Assembly (NCBI GenBank): GCA_944324555.1
Contig: CALUWU010000003.1
Span: 1 to 39,848, forward strand
Length of the DNA: 39,848 bases
Source: an uncultured Desulfovibrio sp.
Lineage (GTDB): Bacteria; Desulfobacterota; Desulfovibrionia; Desulfovibrionales; Desulfovibrionaceae
Reading direction: 5' to 3'
In this document: in pieces, positions 24,186 through 33,657 of the stretch
Layout: every line of letters begins with the position of its first letter
Position numbering within the stretch: position 1 is the stretch's first letter
Notes under the pieces: model-generated
What the model saw: only the letters and a program-made list of their open reading frames with translations
Told to the model about the DNA's origin: nothing
The model's database searches: none
Made by a program: the position numbers and the translations under genes

Positions 24186-24440
24186 ATGAATATTCTACGT
24201 CGTATCGCCATAGCGCCCATTCGCTTTTATCAGCGTTTCATTTCGCCGGCCCTGCCGCCGGCCTGCCGCTATCTTCCCACCTGTTCGGCGTACGCAGCCG
24301 AAGCCATTGCCGTTCACGGCGTCGTGCGCGGCGGCTGGCTTGCGCTCAGACGCCTGGCCCGATGTCACCCGTGGGGGGGCTCGGGCTATGATCCCGTTCC
24401 GCCGCCCGCGCGGCGCAGCTCGTCCACGTCCGAGGAGTAA
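24186..24440 (+). CDS. yidD: Membrane protein insertion efficiency factor YidD
   Basis: The 84-residue protein carries all YidD landmarks: [28 protein letters not shown], an HG...G motif, [20 protein letters not shown] and three conserved cysteines. YidD is a small membrane-associated protein that helps YidC-dependent insertion. It lies between rnpA and yidC as usual, but 251 bases after rnpA, further than in most genomes. That gap holds Arg-rich low-complexity sequence and inverted repeats (CGCGAAAG/CTTTCGCG near 23992, TGTCC/GGGACA near 24115). GAGG is only one base from the ATG, a poor ribosome-binding site. Confidence 0.95.
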   Translation: MNILRRIAIAPIRFYQRFISPALPPACRYLPTCSAYAAEAIAVHGVVRGGWLALRRLARCHPWGGSGYDPVPPPARRSSSTSEE

Positions 24441-24448
24441 CCGCCCCC

Positions 24449-26095
24449 ATGCAAGACAGTAAAAATCTCGTTATCGCCATTGTCCTCTGCCTGCTGATTC
24501 TGGTCGGCTGGAGCGCCCTTTCGGAGCGCATGGGCTGGGTTTCCAAGCCCGATCCGGCCGTCGTCGCCCAACAGCAGGAACAGGCCCGCCAGGAGGCCGA
24601 AGCCGAAAAGGCCAGGCAGCTGGCCTCGGCGACGACGCCCGACGGCAAGCCCCTGCCCGCCTTCGTTCCCGCGCCGGGAAAGGAGGTCGTCGTCAAGACG
24701 CCCCTGTACACGGCCGTGTTTCACACCGGCGGCGGCATCGTGCGTTCCTTTTCCCTGCATCGCTATCGCTTCGGCGTGGAGGCCGATTCCCCGGCCGTCA
24801 ACATGGTAGACGACGTCACCGCGAAGTTCTCGCCCCTGGGGCTGGTCGTCAACAAGCAGCCTTCCTGGAGCAACGGCGTCTGGTCCTACGAAGGGCCGGA
24901 CAGCTTCGACGTGACGGAAGGCAAGTCCGCGACGCTGCGTTTCGTGGGCGAAGTGGACAAGGTGCGGGTCGTGCGCGAAATGACCTTCAGCGCGGATACC
25001 TATCTTGTCAGGGAGCGCGTGCGTCTGGCGACGCCGGAAGAAAGCGCCCGCAGCGTGCGGCTTGAGTTTACCGTGGCCGCCGACAGCCGTTTCGCCGCCG
25101 GCGGCAATTACGACGCCATGCGCGTCGCCTGGGACAACGACGGCTCGCTCGCCGAGGAATCCTCCGTCGAAAAGCTCGCCGCCGTGGTGACGCAGCGCGG
25201 CCGCATCTACTGGGCCGGGCCGACGAGCACCTATTTCCTCATGGCCGTCATGCCCGCCGCCGTCGATAACGTGGGCCTGCGCGCCTGGACGCAGGAAGGC
25301 GTCTTCCGCGCGTCGCTGGAACCTCAGGAACTGGTCGTCGAGCCGGGCAAGGAAGCCGTCTGCGAAGTCGCGTACTGGATCGGCCCCAAGGAGCGCAAGC
25401 TCCTGCTGGCCGCCGGCGAGGAACTCGCCAAGAGCGTTGACCTCGGCATGTTCAGCCTTATCGGCAAGGGCCTGCTCTGGCTGCTGGAAAAGTTTTACGG
25501 CTTTGTCGGCAACTGGGGCGTGGCCATTATCCTGCTGACCGTGCTCATCAAGGCCGTCTTCTGGCCGCTGACGGCCAAGAGCTACGCCTCCATGGAGCAG
25601 ATGCGCCGCCTCAAGCCGCAGATGGATGAAATCCGCGAGCGCTGCAAGGACGACAAGCAGGCCATGAACAAGGAAGTCATGGCGCTTTACAAGACGTACG
25701 GCGTCAATCCCGCCAGCGGCTGCATCCCGCTGCTCATTCAGCTGCCGGTGTTCTTCGGTCTGTATCAGGCCCTGCTGACCTCCATCGAGCTGCGTCATGC
25801 CGGCTTCATCACCTATCTGCCCGGCACGGATCTGCTCTGGCTGGCGGACCTCTCCTCCAAGGACCCGTACTACATCACGCCCATCGTGATGGGCGCGACC
25901 ATGTTCATTCAGCAGCGCTTCAATCCGCCCGCCTCCGATCCGACGCAGCAGAAGATCATGATGGCGCTGCCCTTTGTCTTTACCGTGCTTTTCCTGAGTT
26001 TCCCCTCCGGCCTTGTCATCTACTGGCTGGTGAACAATATTCTGTCCATTCTCCAGCAGTGGATGATGTCGCGCAAGCAGCGGCTCGACAAGTAA
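24449..26095 (+). CDS. yidC: Membrane protein insertase YidC (Oxa1 family)
   Basis: YidC inserts and folds inner-membrane proteins, alone or with SecYEG. The 548-residue protein has an N-terminal helix (LVIAIVLCLLILVGWSAL), a large periplasmic beta domain up to about residue 340 and the conserved C-terminal Oxa1 core. That core begins near FYGFVGNWGVAIILLTVLIK and includes KSYASMEQMRRLKPQM, the cytoplasmic hairpin, and NPASGCIPLLIQLPVFFGLYQAL. This is the long Gram-negative form. It starts eight bases after yidD, with GAGGAG inside the end of yidD as ribosome-binding site. Confidence 0.97.
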   Translation: MQDSKNLVIAIVLCLLILVGWSALSERMGWVSKPDPAVVAQQQEQARQEAEAEKARQLASATTPDGKPLPAFVPAPGKEVVVKTPLYTAVFHTGGGIVRSFSLHRYRFGVEADSPAVNMVDDVTAKFSPLGLVVNKQPSWSNGVWSYEGPDSFDVTEGKSATLRFVGEVDKVRVVREMTFSADTYLVRERVRLATPEESARSVRLEFTVAADSRFAAGGNYDAMRVAWDNDGSLAEESSVEKLAAVVTQRGRIYWAGPTSTYFLMAVMPAAVDNVGLRAWTQEGVFRASLEPQELVVEPGKEAVCEVAYWIGPKERKLLLAAGEELAKSVDLGMFSLIGKGLLWLLEKFYGFVGNWGVAIILLTVLIKAVFWPLTAKSYASMEQMRRLKPQMDEIRERCKDDKQAMNKEVMALYKTYGVNPASGCIPLLIQLPVFFGLYQALLTSIELRHAGFITYLPGTDLLWLADLSSKDPYYITPIVMGATMFIQQRFNPPASDPTQQKIMMALPFVFTVLFLSFPSGLVIYWLVNNILSILQQWMMSRKQRLDK

Positions 26096-26101
26096 TGTCA
26101 G

Positions 26102-26185
26102 CGACCGCGCCCTCCCGGGCGCGGTCGTCGCAAAATGCTCTGAAGCTGTCGTATGCGAAGCCGTCCGGTTTATCCGGGCGGCTTC
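26102..26185 (+). other. Two stable hairpins between yidC and jag
   Basis: CGACCGCGCCC/GGGCGCGGTCG (26102-26127, loop TCCC) is followed by GAAGCCGTCCGG/CCGGGCGGCTTC (26157-26185). Neither has a convincing T run. They could stabilise or process the mRNA and so set different yidC and jag levels. Confidence 0.6.
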
Positions 26186-26263
26186 TTGGAGTGTCCGGGC
26201 TTGATGCCCGCGGTTTGGCTCAAACAGCCGGGACGGTTCCCCGCCCGGCGAGAGGGAGCTCGC

Positions 26264-27343
26264 ATGGAAGGATTCAAGGAATTTGAGGGAAAGAGTCTCG
26301 ACGCGGCCATTCGGGAAGCGTGCGAGTATTACAATAGCGTTCGAGAAAAGCTGGAAATAGAAATCATTCAGGACGCCAAGTCCGGCATATTCGGTCTTGT
26401 CGGCGCCCGCAAGGCCAAGGTGCGCGCTCGTCGCGCCGCCCTGCGCGAGGTCGTGGCCTCGGCGCTGGGCAAGTCCGGCCGTCGCGCCGCCGACGTCGCG
26501 GAGGCGGACGCCGCCCCGCGGGAAGAGGCGCCGCGTCCGCCCCGGCCCGAGCGCGGCCGTCGTCAGCGCGCCGAAGGCGAGGCGCCCGAAGGCCGCCGCC
26601 CCCGCGCGCAGCGCAAGCCGGCGCCCCGCGCGGCCGCTCCCGACGCCGTAGCGCCCGCCGCGGCGCCCGCGGAAACGACGAGCCTGGCGCCTGCGGAACC
26701 GTCGCTGCCCGCCGTGCGCGAAAGCGCCGCTCCCGCCGCGCGCGAGGAGCGTCCCCGCCGCGGCGAACGCGCCGCCATGGCGCCCGTCCGCCCGCCGGAA
26801 GACGCGTCTTTGGACGATACGGAAGACTGCGACGATATCGCGGGACGCCCGGCCGCCGAGGTGGACCCCGAGCGTCTGGCGACCCTGACCCGGGAAATCG
26901 TGGCGCGGCTGGTGCGGCCCATCGCGGGCGAGGACGTCGCGCTGAAGGCCGAGGTGCTGGACGGCCGGGTGCGGGTGTCCGTCGAGGGCGCGGAAGATTC
27001 CGGCCTGCTCATCGGCCGGGAAGGGCAGACGCTGGCGGCGCTGCAATATCTTGCTTCGCGCATGATTTCCCGGGCGGTAAACGCCGCCGTGCGCGTGCAG
27101 ATGGACGCCGGGCGCTACCGGCAGCGTCAGGACGAGAAGTTGCGCGAGATCGCGCTTGCCCTTGCCGAGCGCGTCCGTCAGACCGGCCGCTCCTGCTCCA
27201 CGCGGCCGTTGAGTTCCTATCACCGCCGCATCGTTCACCTGACCTTGCAGGAAGCCCCCGACGTGCAGACGCGCAGCACCGGCGACGGTCCGCTCAAGCG
27301 CGTGGTCATCACCCGGCGGCGGCCTGAGCGGGGACAGGCGTAA
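26264..27343 (+). CDS. jag: Jag/KhpB RNA-binding protein (Jag-N, KH, R3H)
   Basis: The 359-residue protein begins with a Jag-N domain (residues 1-50, [19 protein letters not shown] and ...[16 protein letters not shown]). A long Ala/Arg/Pro/Glu-rich linker covers about residues 55-205. A KH domain follows with [17 protein letters not shown], then an R3H domain with [13 protein letters not shown]. Jag/KhpB binds RNA and, from its constant location next to yidC, is thought to act in membrane-protein or envelope control. The start at 26264 has GGGAG upstream and gives the exact Jag-N beginning. The linker is longer than in Firmicutes homologues. Its stop overlaps the mnmE start by one base (TAATG). 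Confidence 0.94.
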   Translation: MEGFKEFEGKSLDAAIREACEYYNSVREKLEIEIIQDAKSGIFGLVGARKAKVRARRAALREVVASALGKSGRRAADVAEADAAPREEAPRPPRPERGRRQRAEGEAPEGRRPRAQRKPAPRAAAPDAVAPAAAPAETTSLAPAEPSLPAVRESAAPAAREERPRRGERAAMAPVRPPEDASLDDTEDCDDIAGRPAAEVDPERLATLTREIVARLVRPIAGEDVALKAEVLDGRVRVSVEGAEDSGLLIGREGQTLAALQYLASRMISRAVNAAVRVQMDAGRYRQRQDEKLREIALALAERVRQTGRSCSTRPLSSYHRRIVHLTLQEAPDVQTRSTGDGPLKRVVITRRRPERGQA

Positions 27344-28734
27344 TGGATACCATCGCGGCCATAGCCACCCCGCGCGGCGCGGGCGGCGTGGGCATCGTTC
27401 GCATTTCCGGGCCGGACGCCGGGGCCGTGCTGGCCGCCGTATTCCGTCCGGCGAGCGGGATCGCCGCCTTTCGTCCCTGGGTGCTGCATCACGGCATGGT
27501 CGTGGACGCCGACGGCCCCCTGGACGACGTTCTGGCCGTTTTCATGCCGGGGCCGCGCACCTTTACCGGCGAGGATACGGCCGAAATTCACTGCCACGGC
27601 GGCGTCTTTCTGGTGCAGGCCGTGCTGGAGACCGTCCTGCGGCAGGGCGCGAGGGCCGCGGAACGCGGCGAGTTCAGCCGCCGCGCCTTTCTTAACGGCC
27701 GCATGGATCTCAGTCAGGCCGAAGCCGTCGCGGAACTGATTGCCGCTCCTTCGCGCGAGGCCGTCCGCTACGGGCTGAACCGTCTGGAAGGGGAGCTTGG
27801 CCGACGCGTGACGGAACTGCGGTCGCGTCTGGACCGGCTGCGGATGCAGATGTGCCTTGCCGTGGATTTTCCCGACGAGGAAGTGGAGTGCCTGCCGCCC
27901 GAGGAATTTGCCGCCGTAACGCAGGAAACGGCCGACGCGCTCGCCGCGCTGCTGACGGGCTGCCGCCGGGCCGCCGTCATGCAGGAAGGCGCGCCCGTGG
28001 TTCTGGCCGGCGGCGTCAATGCCGGAAAGTCCAGCCTCATGAACGCCCTGCTGGGGCGCAGCCGGGCGCTTGTCACGGACGTGCCCGGCACGACGCGCGA
28101 TTTTCTTGAGGAATATGTCGACGTGGACGGGCTGCCCGTGCGCCTTGTGGATACGGCGGGGTTGCGCGAAAGCGGAGAAGCCGTTGAGCGTCTCGGCATC
28201 GAGCGCAGCCGGGAAAAGGTGGCGCAGGCCGACGCCGTGCTGCTTCTTCTGGACGGCGCAAGGCTGGGCGAGGCCGGCGCCGCCGCCGGGAGCTGCCCCG
28301 ATCCCGCCGCCGCCGAGGCGCTGGCTCTGGCGGGCGATCTGCCGGTGCTGCTGGTCTGGAACAAGATGGACGTCTGCCGTCCGTCCTGCTTTCCGCCCGC
28401 CTGGGCGCAGGGGCGCCCCTGCGTCATGATCTGCGCGCTCACGGGCGAGGGGGTGGACGAACTGGCCGCCGCCCTGCGCGAGCTGCTGCTCCGGGACGCC
28501 GCGAACCGGCCGCCGGAAGACGGGCTTGCCCCCAACGCCCGACAGGCGCTGGCGCTGGAAAGGGCTCTGGAAGAAATAAAGGCTTTGCAGGGTGACATTC
28601 GGGCGGGCCGGAGTTATGATTGCTTGTCCGTGCGTCTGGATACGGCGTTGCTGCATCTGGCGGACGTGACGGGCGTGGATACGCCCGACGAAGTTTTGAA
28701 CAAGGTTTTTTCGTCGTTTTGCATTGGCAAATAG
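27343..28734 (+). CDS. mnmE: tRNA uridine-5-carboxymethylaminomethyl modification GTPase
   Basis: MnmE works with MnmG to modify U34 of tRNAs reading split codon boxes. The 463-residue protein has the formyl-THF-binding N-terminus ([22 protein letters not shown]), the helical domain, and an inserted G domain. The G domain has [16 protein letters not shown] (P-loop), PGTTRDF, DTAGLRE and NKMD. The protein ends with the catalytic FCIGK motif. Length and motifs are complete. The ATG overlaps the jag stop. mnmG, its partner, is not in the window. Confidence 0.97.
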   Translation: MDTIAAIATPRGAGGVGIVRISGPDAGAVLAAVFRPASGIAAFRPWVLHHGMVVDADGPLDDVLAVFMPGPRTFTGEDTAEIHCHGGVFLVQAVLETVLRQGARAAERGEFSRRAFLNGRMDLSQAEAVAELIAAPSREAVRYGLNRLEGELGRRVTELRSRLDRLRMQMCLAVDFPDEEVECLPPEEFAAVTQETADALAALLTGCRRAAVMQEGAPVVLAGGVNAGKSSLMNALLGRSRALVTDVPGTTRDFLEEYVDVDGLPVRLVDTAGLRESGEAVERLGIERSREKVAQADAVLLLLDGARLGEAGAAAGSCPDPAAAEALALAGDLPVLLVWNKMDVCRPSCFPPAWAQGRPCVMICALTGEGVDELAAALRELLLRDAANRPPEDGLAPNARQALALERALEEIKALQGDIRAGRSYDCLSVRLDTALLHLADVTGVDTPDEVLNKVFSSFCIGK

Positions 28735-28869
28735 CGCCGCGCGCCCGGAGGGGCGTCCGTCGACGGGCATGCCGCGCGCCGGTTCCACTTTTCCGGCGGC
28801 GCATGTCGCGCGCGGCGATGCGTTTTTCCCTTTCCGGGCGATTTGCGCGCCCCTGTGTCGGATTTTCGT

Positions 28870-29484
28870 ATGTCGGATTTGGACCTCTTGCGTCGTCGCC
28901 TGAGCAGCGATGAAATCAACGCCATGCCCCTTTATCATTACGACGGGCAGGTGCATCTTGTGCGAACGCCGGAAGAGCTGGCGGCGGTCATGCCCCTGCT
29001 GGAGCGCGAGCGCGTCATCGGTTTCGATACGGAAACGCGTCCCTCCTTTCGCAAGGGGCGCACCAACGCGCCGTCGCTTGTGCAGCTGGCAACGGCGGAG
29101 GCCGTCATCCTTGTCCAGCTTTCCTGGCTGCCGCTGGGCGACCGGCTTGCCGATCTGCTGAGCGATCCCTTTCGCGTCAAGACCGGCGTGGCCATTGGCG
29201 ACGATATGCGGGAGCTGAGCAAGCTGCATCCCTTTACCCCGGCCGGGCTGGCCGACGTGGGCGCCTTTGCCCGGGCGCAGCAGATTCCCAGTCAGGGACT
29301 GCGAACCCTGGCCGCCAATCTCTTCGGCCTGCGCATTTCCAAGGGGCCGCAATGCTCCAACTGGAGCCTCAAGGTTCTGAGCCGGCGCCAGATTCTCTAC
29401 GCGGCCACCGACGCCTGGATCAGCCGCGCCATTTATCTGCGAATGCTGGAGCTGGGGCTTGTGCCGGGGAGCGTCGCCGCATGA
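28870..29484 (+). CDS. 3'-5' exonuclease, DEDDy (RNase D-like) family
   Basis: The 204-residue protein is a minimal DEDDy exonuclease domain. VIGFDTETRPSF gives the DxE pair, VAIGDDMRELSKL the second Asp region, and YAATDAWISRAIYL the Y-x3-D motif. It lacks the HRDC domains of RNase D. Such proteins trim RNA or DNA 3' ends. The ATG at 28870 is chosen for its distance to the domain; GTG at 28855 and TTG at 28843 are possible, and none has a good ribosome-binding site. Its TGA overlaps the next ATG (ATGA), making it the first gene of a coupled trio with the CofD-like and RluA-like genes. Confidence 0.88.
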   Translation: MSDLDLLRRRLSSDEINAMPLYHYDGQVHLVRTPEELAAVMPLLERERVIGFDTETRPSFRKGRTNAPSLVQLATAEAVILVQLSWLPLGDRLADLLSDPFRVKTGVAIGDDMRELSKLHPFTPAGLADVGAFARAQQIPSQGLRTLAANLFGLRISKGPQCSNWSLKVLSRRQILYAATDAWISRAIYLRMLELGLVPGSVAA

Positions 29485-30650
29485 CGGCTTCCCCCGCGCG
29501 GGAGAAGAGCCTTGCGCCCCTGGCGTTTTTCACGGGCGGAACGGCCTTGCGCGCCCTGAGCCGCCATCTTGCCGTTCACGCCGTTCCCGCGGCTCATATT
29601 GTCACGACCTTTGATTCCGGCGGCAGCACCGCCGCCTTGCGGCGCGCCTTCGCCATGCCCGCCGTGGGCGATATCCGTCATCGGCTCGGCGCCCTGGCGG
29701 ACGCCGCCGTCGTGCCGCCGCGCGTCCTTGATATCTGGGAATGGCGCTCGCCGTCCGAGGGCGACGCCGATGCGCTGCGGGAGGAACTCCGCTCCCTTGG
29801 CGAAGCCTGGCATCCCTTCTGGCTCGACGTGCCGGAAACCTTTGCCGCGCCCCTGCGGCGGTATTTCTGCGACTTTCTGGCGCGCATGCCCGCCGGCTTT
29901 GATCCGCGCGGCGCCTGCTTTGGCAATCTGGTGCTGACGGGCGCTTTCCTGCGGCATGATCGCCGCCTTGATCCGGCGCTGGCGGCCTGCGCCCGTCTGC
30001 TGTCCGCGCGCGGGTCGGTGCTGCCGATTGTGGAAGGAAGCTTTCATCTGGCCGCGGAACTGGAAAACGGCGAGATTCTCGTGGGGCAGCATCTTTTTTC
30101 CGCCCTGACGCGGCCGGTGCGCCGCCTGTTCCTGACGGTGCATGATCCCGAACACGGCGTCAGGGAGGCGACGCCCTGCCGTCCCCGCGTCGCGTCGCGG
30201 GCGGCGGCGGCCATCGGCGGCGCGGGCCTGCTCTGTTATCCCATGGGCAGTTTCTATTCCAGCGTTCTGGCCAACCTGCTGCCGGAAGGCGTCGGCAAGC
30301 TGGCGGCCGCGGCCTCGTGCCCCAAGGTCTTTATTCCCAACAGCGGTCTCGACAAGGAATGTTCCGCCTGCGCCATTCTGGATCAGGTGCGGCTGATCCT
30401 GCGAACCCTGCGGGTCGATATTCCCGACGCCCCGGCGTCGCGACTGCTGACCCATGTGCTTGTGGACAGCCGGCGGGGAAGCTACGCCGGCAGCGTCGAC
30501 GCGACCGCCCTGCAATCCCTGGGCATACGGGTCGTGGACGCGCCGGTGGTCATGCCGGACGAGCCGCAGCGCCATGATCCCGAAGCCGTCGCCGCCTGTC
30601 TGCTGCGCCTGCTGGATGAACATCGCAACACGTCCGTTTCTCATGTCTGA
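29481..30650 (+). CDS. CofD/YvcK-like protein
   Basis: The 389-residue protein starts with LAFFTGGTALRALSRHL and HIVTTFDSGGSTAALRRAFA. These are the nucleotide/phospholactate-binding motifs of the CofD (LPPG:FO 2-phospho-L-lactate transferase) and YvcK superfamily. It then has GACFGNLVLTGAFL, LPIVEGSFHLAAELENG, GLLCYPMGSFYSSVLANLLPEGV and FIPNSG. No coenzyme F420 genes are nearby, and YvcK (a UDP-sugar-binding regulator in Firmicutes) differs. It looks closest to the CofD-like subgroup described as part of a GAK system in deltaproteobacteria, but that is from memory. Start ATG overlaps the exonuclease stop; its own end overlaps the next gene by eight bases. Confidence 0.78.
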   Translation: MTASPAREKSLAPLAFFTGGTALRALSRHLAVHAVPAAHIVTTFDSGGSTAALRRAFAMPAVGDIRHRLGALADAAVVPPRVLDIWEWRSPSEGDADALREELRSLGEAWHPFWLDVPETFAAPLRRYFCDFLARMPAGFDPRGACFGNLVLTGAFLRHDRRLDPALAACARLLSARGSVLPIVEGSFHLAAELENGEILVGQHLFSALTRPVRRLFLTVHDPEHGVREATPCRPRVASRAAAAIGGAGLLCYPMGSFYSSVLANLLPEGVGKLAAAASCPKVFIPNSGLDKECSACAILDQVRLILRTLRVDIPDAPASRLLTHVLVDSRRGSYAGSVDATALQSLGIRVVDAPVVMPDEPQRHDPEAVAACLLRLLDEHRNTSVSHV

Positions 30651-31698
30651 ATCATCCGAACATGCCGCCGCCGTTTCCGCGTCGCTGACGGTGGGCAAGG
30701 AGTTTGCCGGCCGGCGTCTGGACGCCGCCGTGCGCGCGCTGGCGCCGGAGCTGGGGCTGCGCGCCTGCCGGCGTCTCGTCGAAAGCGGGGGAGTGTTGTG
30801 CAACGGGCGCGTCGTGCGCGCGCCGGGGCAAAGCCTGCGGCCGGGGGACGTGCTGCGGCTGGCCGAACGCCCCGCGACGCCCGCGGCGCCGTCCGATCCC
30901 TGGTCGTATCCCGCCCTGCCCCCGCGTCTGCTGGGCGACAGGGCTCCTTTTTTCTTTCTCTTCAAGCCGTCCGGCCTGCATACCGCGGCCCTCGGCGGCG
31001 GCGCGGCGCCCAGTCTGGAGAGCCTGCTGCCTTCGCTGCTGCCCCGGCGGGAGCTTCGTCTGCTCCAGCGCCTGGATTTTGAAACCTCCGGCCTGATCTG
31101 CGCCGCGACGACGGAGGAGGCCGCGGCGGCCTTTCGCGCCGCCGAAGCCCGGAACGAGGCGCGCAAGGGCTATCTTGCCCTGTTGCGCGGTTCGCTGGAA
31201 GCTCCGGTCACGGCGCGCGCCGCCATTGCCATGAACGGCGGCGCGAGCGTGCGCGTCCGCGATGAAGATGTCGGGGACGCCGCCCGCTGGACCGCCTTTT
31301 TCCCGCTGATCCGCTGGGGAACGCGGGACGCCGCCGCGGCGGCCGGGGCGCTGGGCAGGAGCGCCCCGGGAGGGCCGCTGACGCTGGCCGCCTGTTGTAT
31401 CGGGCGCGGCGCCCGCCATCAGATTCGCGCCCATGCCGCATGGCTGGGACTGCCGCTCTGGGGCGACGCCCGCTACGGCGGGGGCGAGACGGGCTTCTTT
31501 CTGCATCACGGCGCGTTCCGTCTGGCCGGCGCCGTCTGCCGCTGCCTGCCGCCGTGGTTGTCCGCGCTGAACGACGTTCCCGGCAACGCCGTCGCGGCGG
31601 CGCGCCGCTGGCTCGACGACTTTGCGCTTTCCGCCGGGGCGGAAGGGGAGCGTTACGGGAGCGTTCCCGCCGCTTCCCGGCGAAACTCTTTGTTGTGA
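30643..31698 (+). CDS. RluA-family RNA pseudouridine synthase with S4 domain
   Basis: The 351-residue protein has an S4-like RNA-binding start (GRRLDAAVRALAPELGLRACRRLVESGGVLCNGRVV). The RluA catalytic core follows: FFLFKPSGLHT, LLQRLDFETSGLICAA with the catalytic Asp in RLDxxTSG, RKGYLALLRG, and GARHQIRAHAAWLGLPLWGDARYGG. The residue before RLD is Gln where His is usual, and the segment between about residues 200 and 245 is longer than in RluD. It isomerises uridine to pseudouridine in rRNA or tRNA; the target site cannot be read from sequence. It starts inside the end of the CofD-like gene (eight-base overlap). Confidence 0.9.
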   Translation: MSESSEHAAAVSASLTVGKEFAGRRLDAAVRALAPELGLRACRRLVESGGVLCNGRVVRAPGQSLRPGDVLRLAERPATPAAPSDPWSYPALPPRLLGDRAPFFFLFKPSGLHTAALGGGAAPSLESLLPSLLPRRELRLLQRLDFETSGLICAATTEEAAAAFRAAEARNEARKGYLALLRGSLEAPVTARAAIAMNGGASVRVRDEDVGDAARWTAFFPLIRWGTRDAAAAAGALGRSAPGGPLTLAACCIGRGARHQIRAHAAWLGLPLWGDARYGGGETGFFLHHGAFRLAGAVCRCLPPWLSALNDVPGNAVAAARRWLDDFALSAGAEGERYGSVPAASRRNSLL

Positions 31699-31800
31699 GG
31701 GGGTCTACGAAAAGCATTTTTCTGTGGCATGGCGCCTTACGACGCGCCTTGCGTCCGGCTCGGGAATTCGTCCCTTCAACCGTTTACGCCGAGGAATCGC

Positions 31801-32427
31801 ATGTTCGCATCCCTGCTCCCCAAATCCGCTCCCTTCTTTGAAATGCTGCTGGAGCAAAACCGCATCCTGTGCGACATGAGCGCCCTGCTGGGGCGCATGT
31901 TCGAGAAAGATGCCGACAAGGACTCCATTCATAAGGAAATTTCCCTGCTTGAGGAAGAGGCGGACAAGCTCCACGTGCGCGTCGTGCGCGCCCTTTCGCA
32001 AACCTTCATCACGCCCATAGATCGGGAGGATATCCTGCGTATCAATCAGGCGCAGGAAGAGATCATGGACTGCATGCAGAGCCTGAGCACGCGCCTGCAT
32101 ATCTTTGAATTCGCCCGCGTGCGCTTTCCCGCGGCCAAGCTCGTGGAAACCATGAACGGCCTGCTGGCGCTGTCGCGGCTGATGCTTGAGGGCCTGACCC
32201 GCCGGGAAGACTGCCACAAGACGCGCGCTTTCCATACGCTGCGCGGCGAATGCGACATGCTGCTTGCCGTGGGCGTGGCCGAGCTCATGGACGAGGATAG
32301 TTCCTCGCCGCAGGCGCTCATGACGCTGTTCAAGTGGAGCCAGATTTACGACCGCATCGAAATCATGCTGGGCGCGGTGAACAACCTCGCCGAAACCCTT
32401 GAAGAAGCGGTGCTGAAAAATGTTTGA
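31801..32427 (+). CDS. DUF47/PhoU-like accessory protein of PiT transporter
   Basis: The 208-residue helical protein begins FASLLPKSAPFFEMLLEQN and has EEEADKLHVRVVRALSQTFITPIDREDI, the E-A-D...TPIDREDI signature of the DUF47 family (PhoU-like). These proteins are nearly always encoded with PiT permeases and are thought to adjust their activity. Here the overlap with the permease gene is eight bases. The start at 31801 has GAGGAA upstream. About 100 bases separate it from the RluA-like gene, with no clear promoter. Confidence 0.92.
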   Translation: MFASLLPKSAPFFEMLLEQNRILCDMSALLGRMFEKDADKDSIHKEISLLEEEADKLHVRVVRALSQTFITPIDREDILRINQAQEEIMDCMQSLSTRLHIFEFARVRFPAAKLVETMNGLLALSRLMLEGLTRREDCHKTRAFHTLRGECDMLLAVGVAELMDEDSSSPQALMTLFKWSQIYDRIEIMLGAVNNLAETLEEAVLKNV

Positions 32428-33424
32428 TGTGCCTGTGCTGCTGGCCCTGATCGTTCTGGTGGCCCTTGTCTTTGACTTTACCAACGGCGCGCACGACTGC
32501 GCCAACGCCATCGCCACGGTCGTTTCCACCAAGGTTGTGACGCCCCGTCTTGCCGTGGCCGCGGCGGCCCTGCTCAATCTGGGCGGCGCGCTGCTGGGAA
32601 CGGAGGTCGCCAAGACGCTCGGCGGCGGCATTGTTCTGCCGGAAGTCGTGCAGGGCAGTCATGTGCTTGTACTCGCGGCCCTCGTGGGGGCCATCGCGTG
32701 GAACTGCATAACCTGGTATTTCGGTATTCCCTCGTCCTCGTCCCACGCCCTGATCGGCGGGCTTATCGGCGCGGCCGTGGGGCACGGCGGCTTTGCCACG
32801 CTCAACGGCGGGGGCATCGTCAGCAAGGTTCTGCTGCCGCTCGTGCTGTCGCCGCTGGCCGGCTTCGCGGCGGGCTTCCTCATCATGTGGGGCATTTACT
32901 GGGCGTGCGCCCGCATTGCGCGCGGCAAGGTCAACGCCGCCTTTCGCCGTCTGCAGCTGCTGTCGGCGGGGTTCATGGCCACCAGCCACGGCCTGAACGA
33001 CGCCCAGAAGACCATGGGCATCGTGACCCTGGCCCTGCTGATCTTCGGCAAGGTGGACAGCGTGGAAGTTCCCCTCTGGGTCAAGCTCTCCTGCGCGCTG
33101 GCCATGGCCCTCGGCACGGCCGTGGGCGGCTGGAAGATCGTCAAGACCATGGGGCACCGTATCTTCAAGCTGGAGCCCGTGCACGGTTTCGCGGCGGAAG
33201 GGGCGGCCTCGCTCGTCATCAGCGGAGCGTCCATGCTGGGCGCGCCCGTCAGCACCACGCACACCATTTCCGCCTGCATCTTCGGCGTCGGCAGCAGCAA
33301 GCGCCTTTCGGCCGTGCGCTGGGGCGTCGCCGGCCAGCTTGTCACCGCCTGGATTCTGACCCTGCCCGCATCGGGGCTTGTGGGATTCATCGCCTACTGG
33401 CTGCTGCATTTTATCTGGAACTAG
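32420..33424 (+). CDS. Low-affinity inorganic phosphate transporter, PiT family
   Basis: The 334-residue permease has both PiT signature repeats: DFTNGAHDCANAIATVVSTKVVTPR near the start and SHGLNDAQKTMGIVTLAL in the second half. It also has IPSSSSHALIGGLIGA and GAPVSTTHTISACIFGVG. About ten membrane helices can be counted. It takes up phosphate (as a metal-phosphate complex) with protons or Na+. It is translationally coupled to the DUF47 gene. A strong terminator follows 71 bases past the stop. Confidence 0.96.
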   Translation: MFDVPVLLALIVLVALVFDFTNGAHDCANAIATVVSTKVVTPRLAVAAAALLNLGGALLGTEVAKTLGGGIVLPEVVQGSHVLVLAALVGAIAWNCITWYFGIPSSSSHALIGGLIGAAVGHGGFATLNGGGIVSKVLLPLVLSPLAGFAAGFLIMWGIYWACARIARGKVNAAFRRLQLLSAGFMATSHGLNDAQKTMGIVTLALLIFGKVDSVEVPLWVKLSCALAMALGTAVGGWKIVKTMGHRIFKLEPVHGFAAEGAASLVISGASMLGAPVSTTHTISACIFGVGSSKRLSAVRWGVAGQLVTAWILTLPASGLVGFIAYWLLHFIWN

Positions 33425-33494
33425 AGCGTGTTGCCTTTTCCTGTGCCGTCCGATAACGGCTTCTGATTCCGAACCGTTTTTCCCAGGCGTGATT

Positions 33495-33554
33495 CCGGGG
33501 GAAAGGGGCGTCGTTTCTGAAAGAGAGACGTTCCCTTTCCCCCGGTTCTGTTTT
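33495..33554 (+). terminator. Terminator of the DUF47-PiT operon
   Basis: CCGGGGGAAAGGGGCGTC pairs with GACGTTCCCTTTCCCCCGG with one or two mismatches. The loop is about 14 bases and the tail is TTCTGTTTTG. Confidence 0.75.
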
Positions 33555-33657
33555 GCGCCGTCTGTGAAGCGCCGACGCCGGGCGGTTGCGCTTCGCGGAA
33601 CGCTTGTTCCGTTTCGAGGCGACTGTTCCGCGCGCCGTTTTTGGGCGAAACGTTGAA

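Noticed and set aside
24386-27238. Minus-strand open frame of 950 codons across yidC and jag
   Set aside because: It mirrors two certain genes. High third-position GC removes stop codons on the opposite strand; composition is His/Gly/Arg-rich without any family motif.
27235-29352. Minus-strand open frame of 705 codons across mnmE and the exonuclease
   Set aside because: Same reason: antisense to clear genes, no motif, no start signal.
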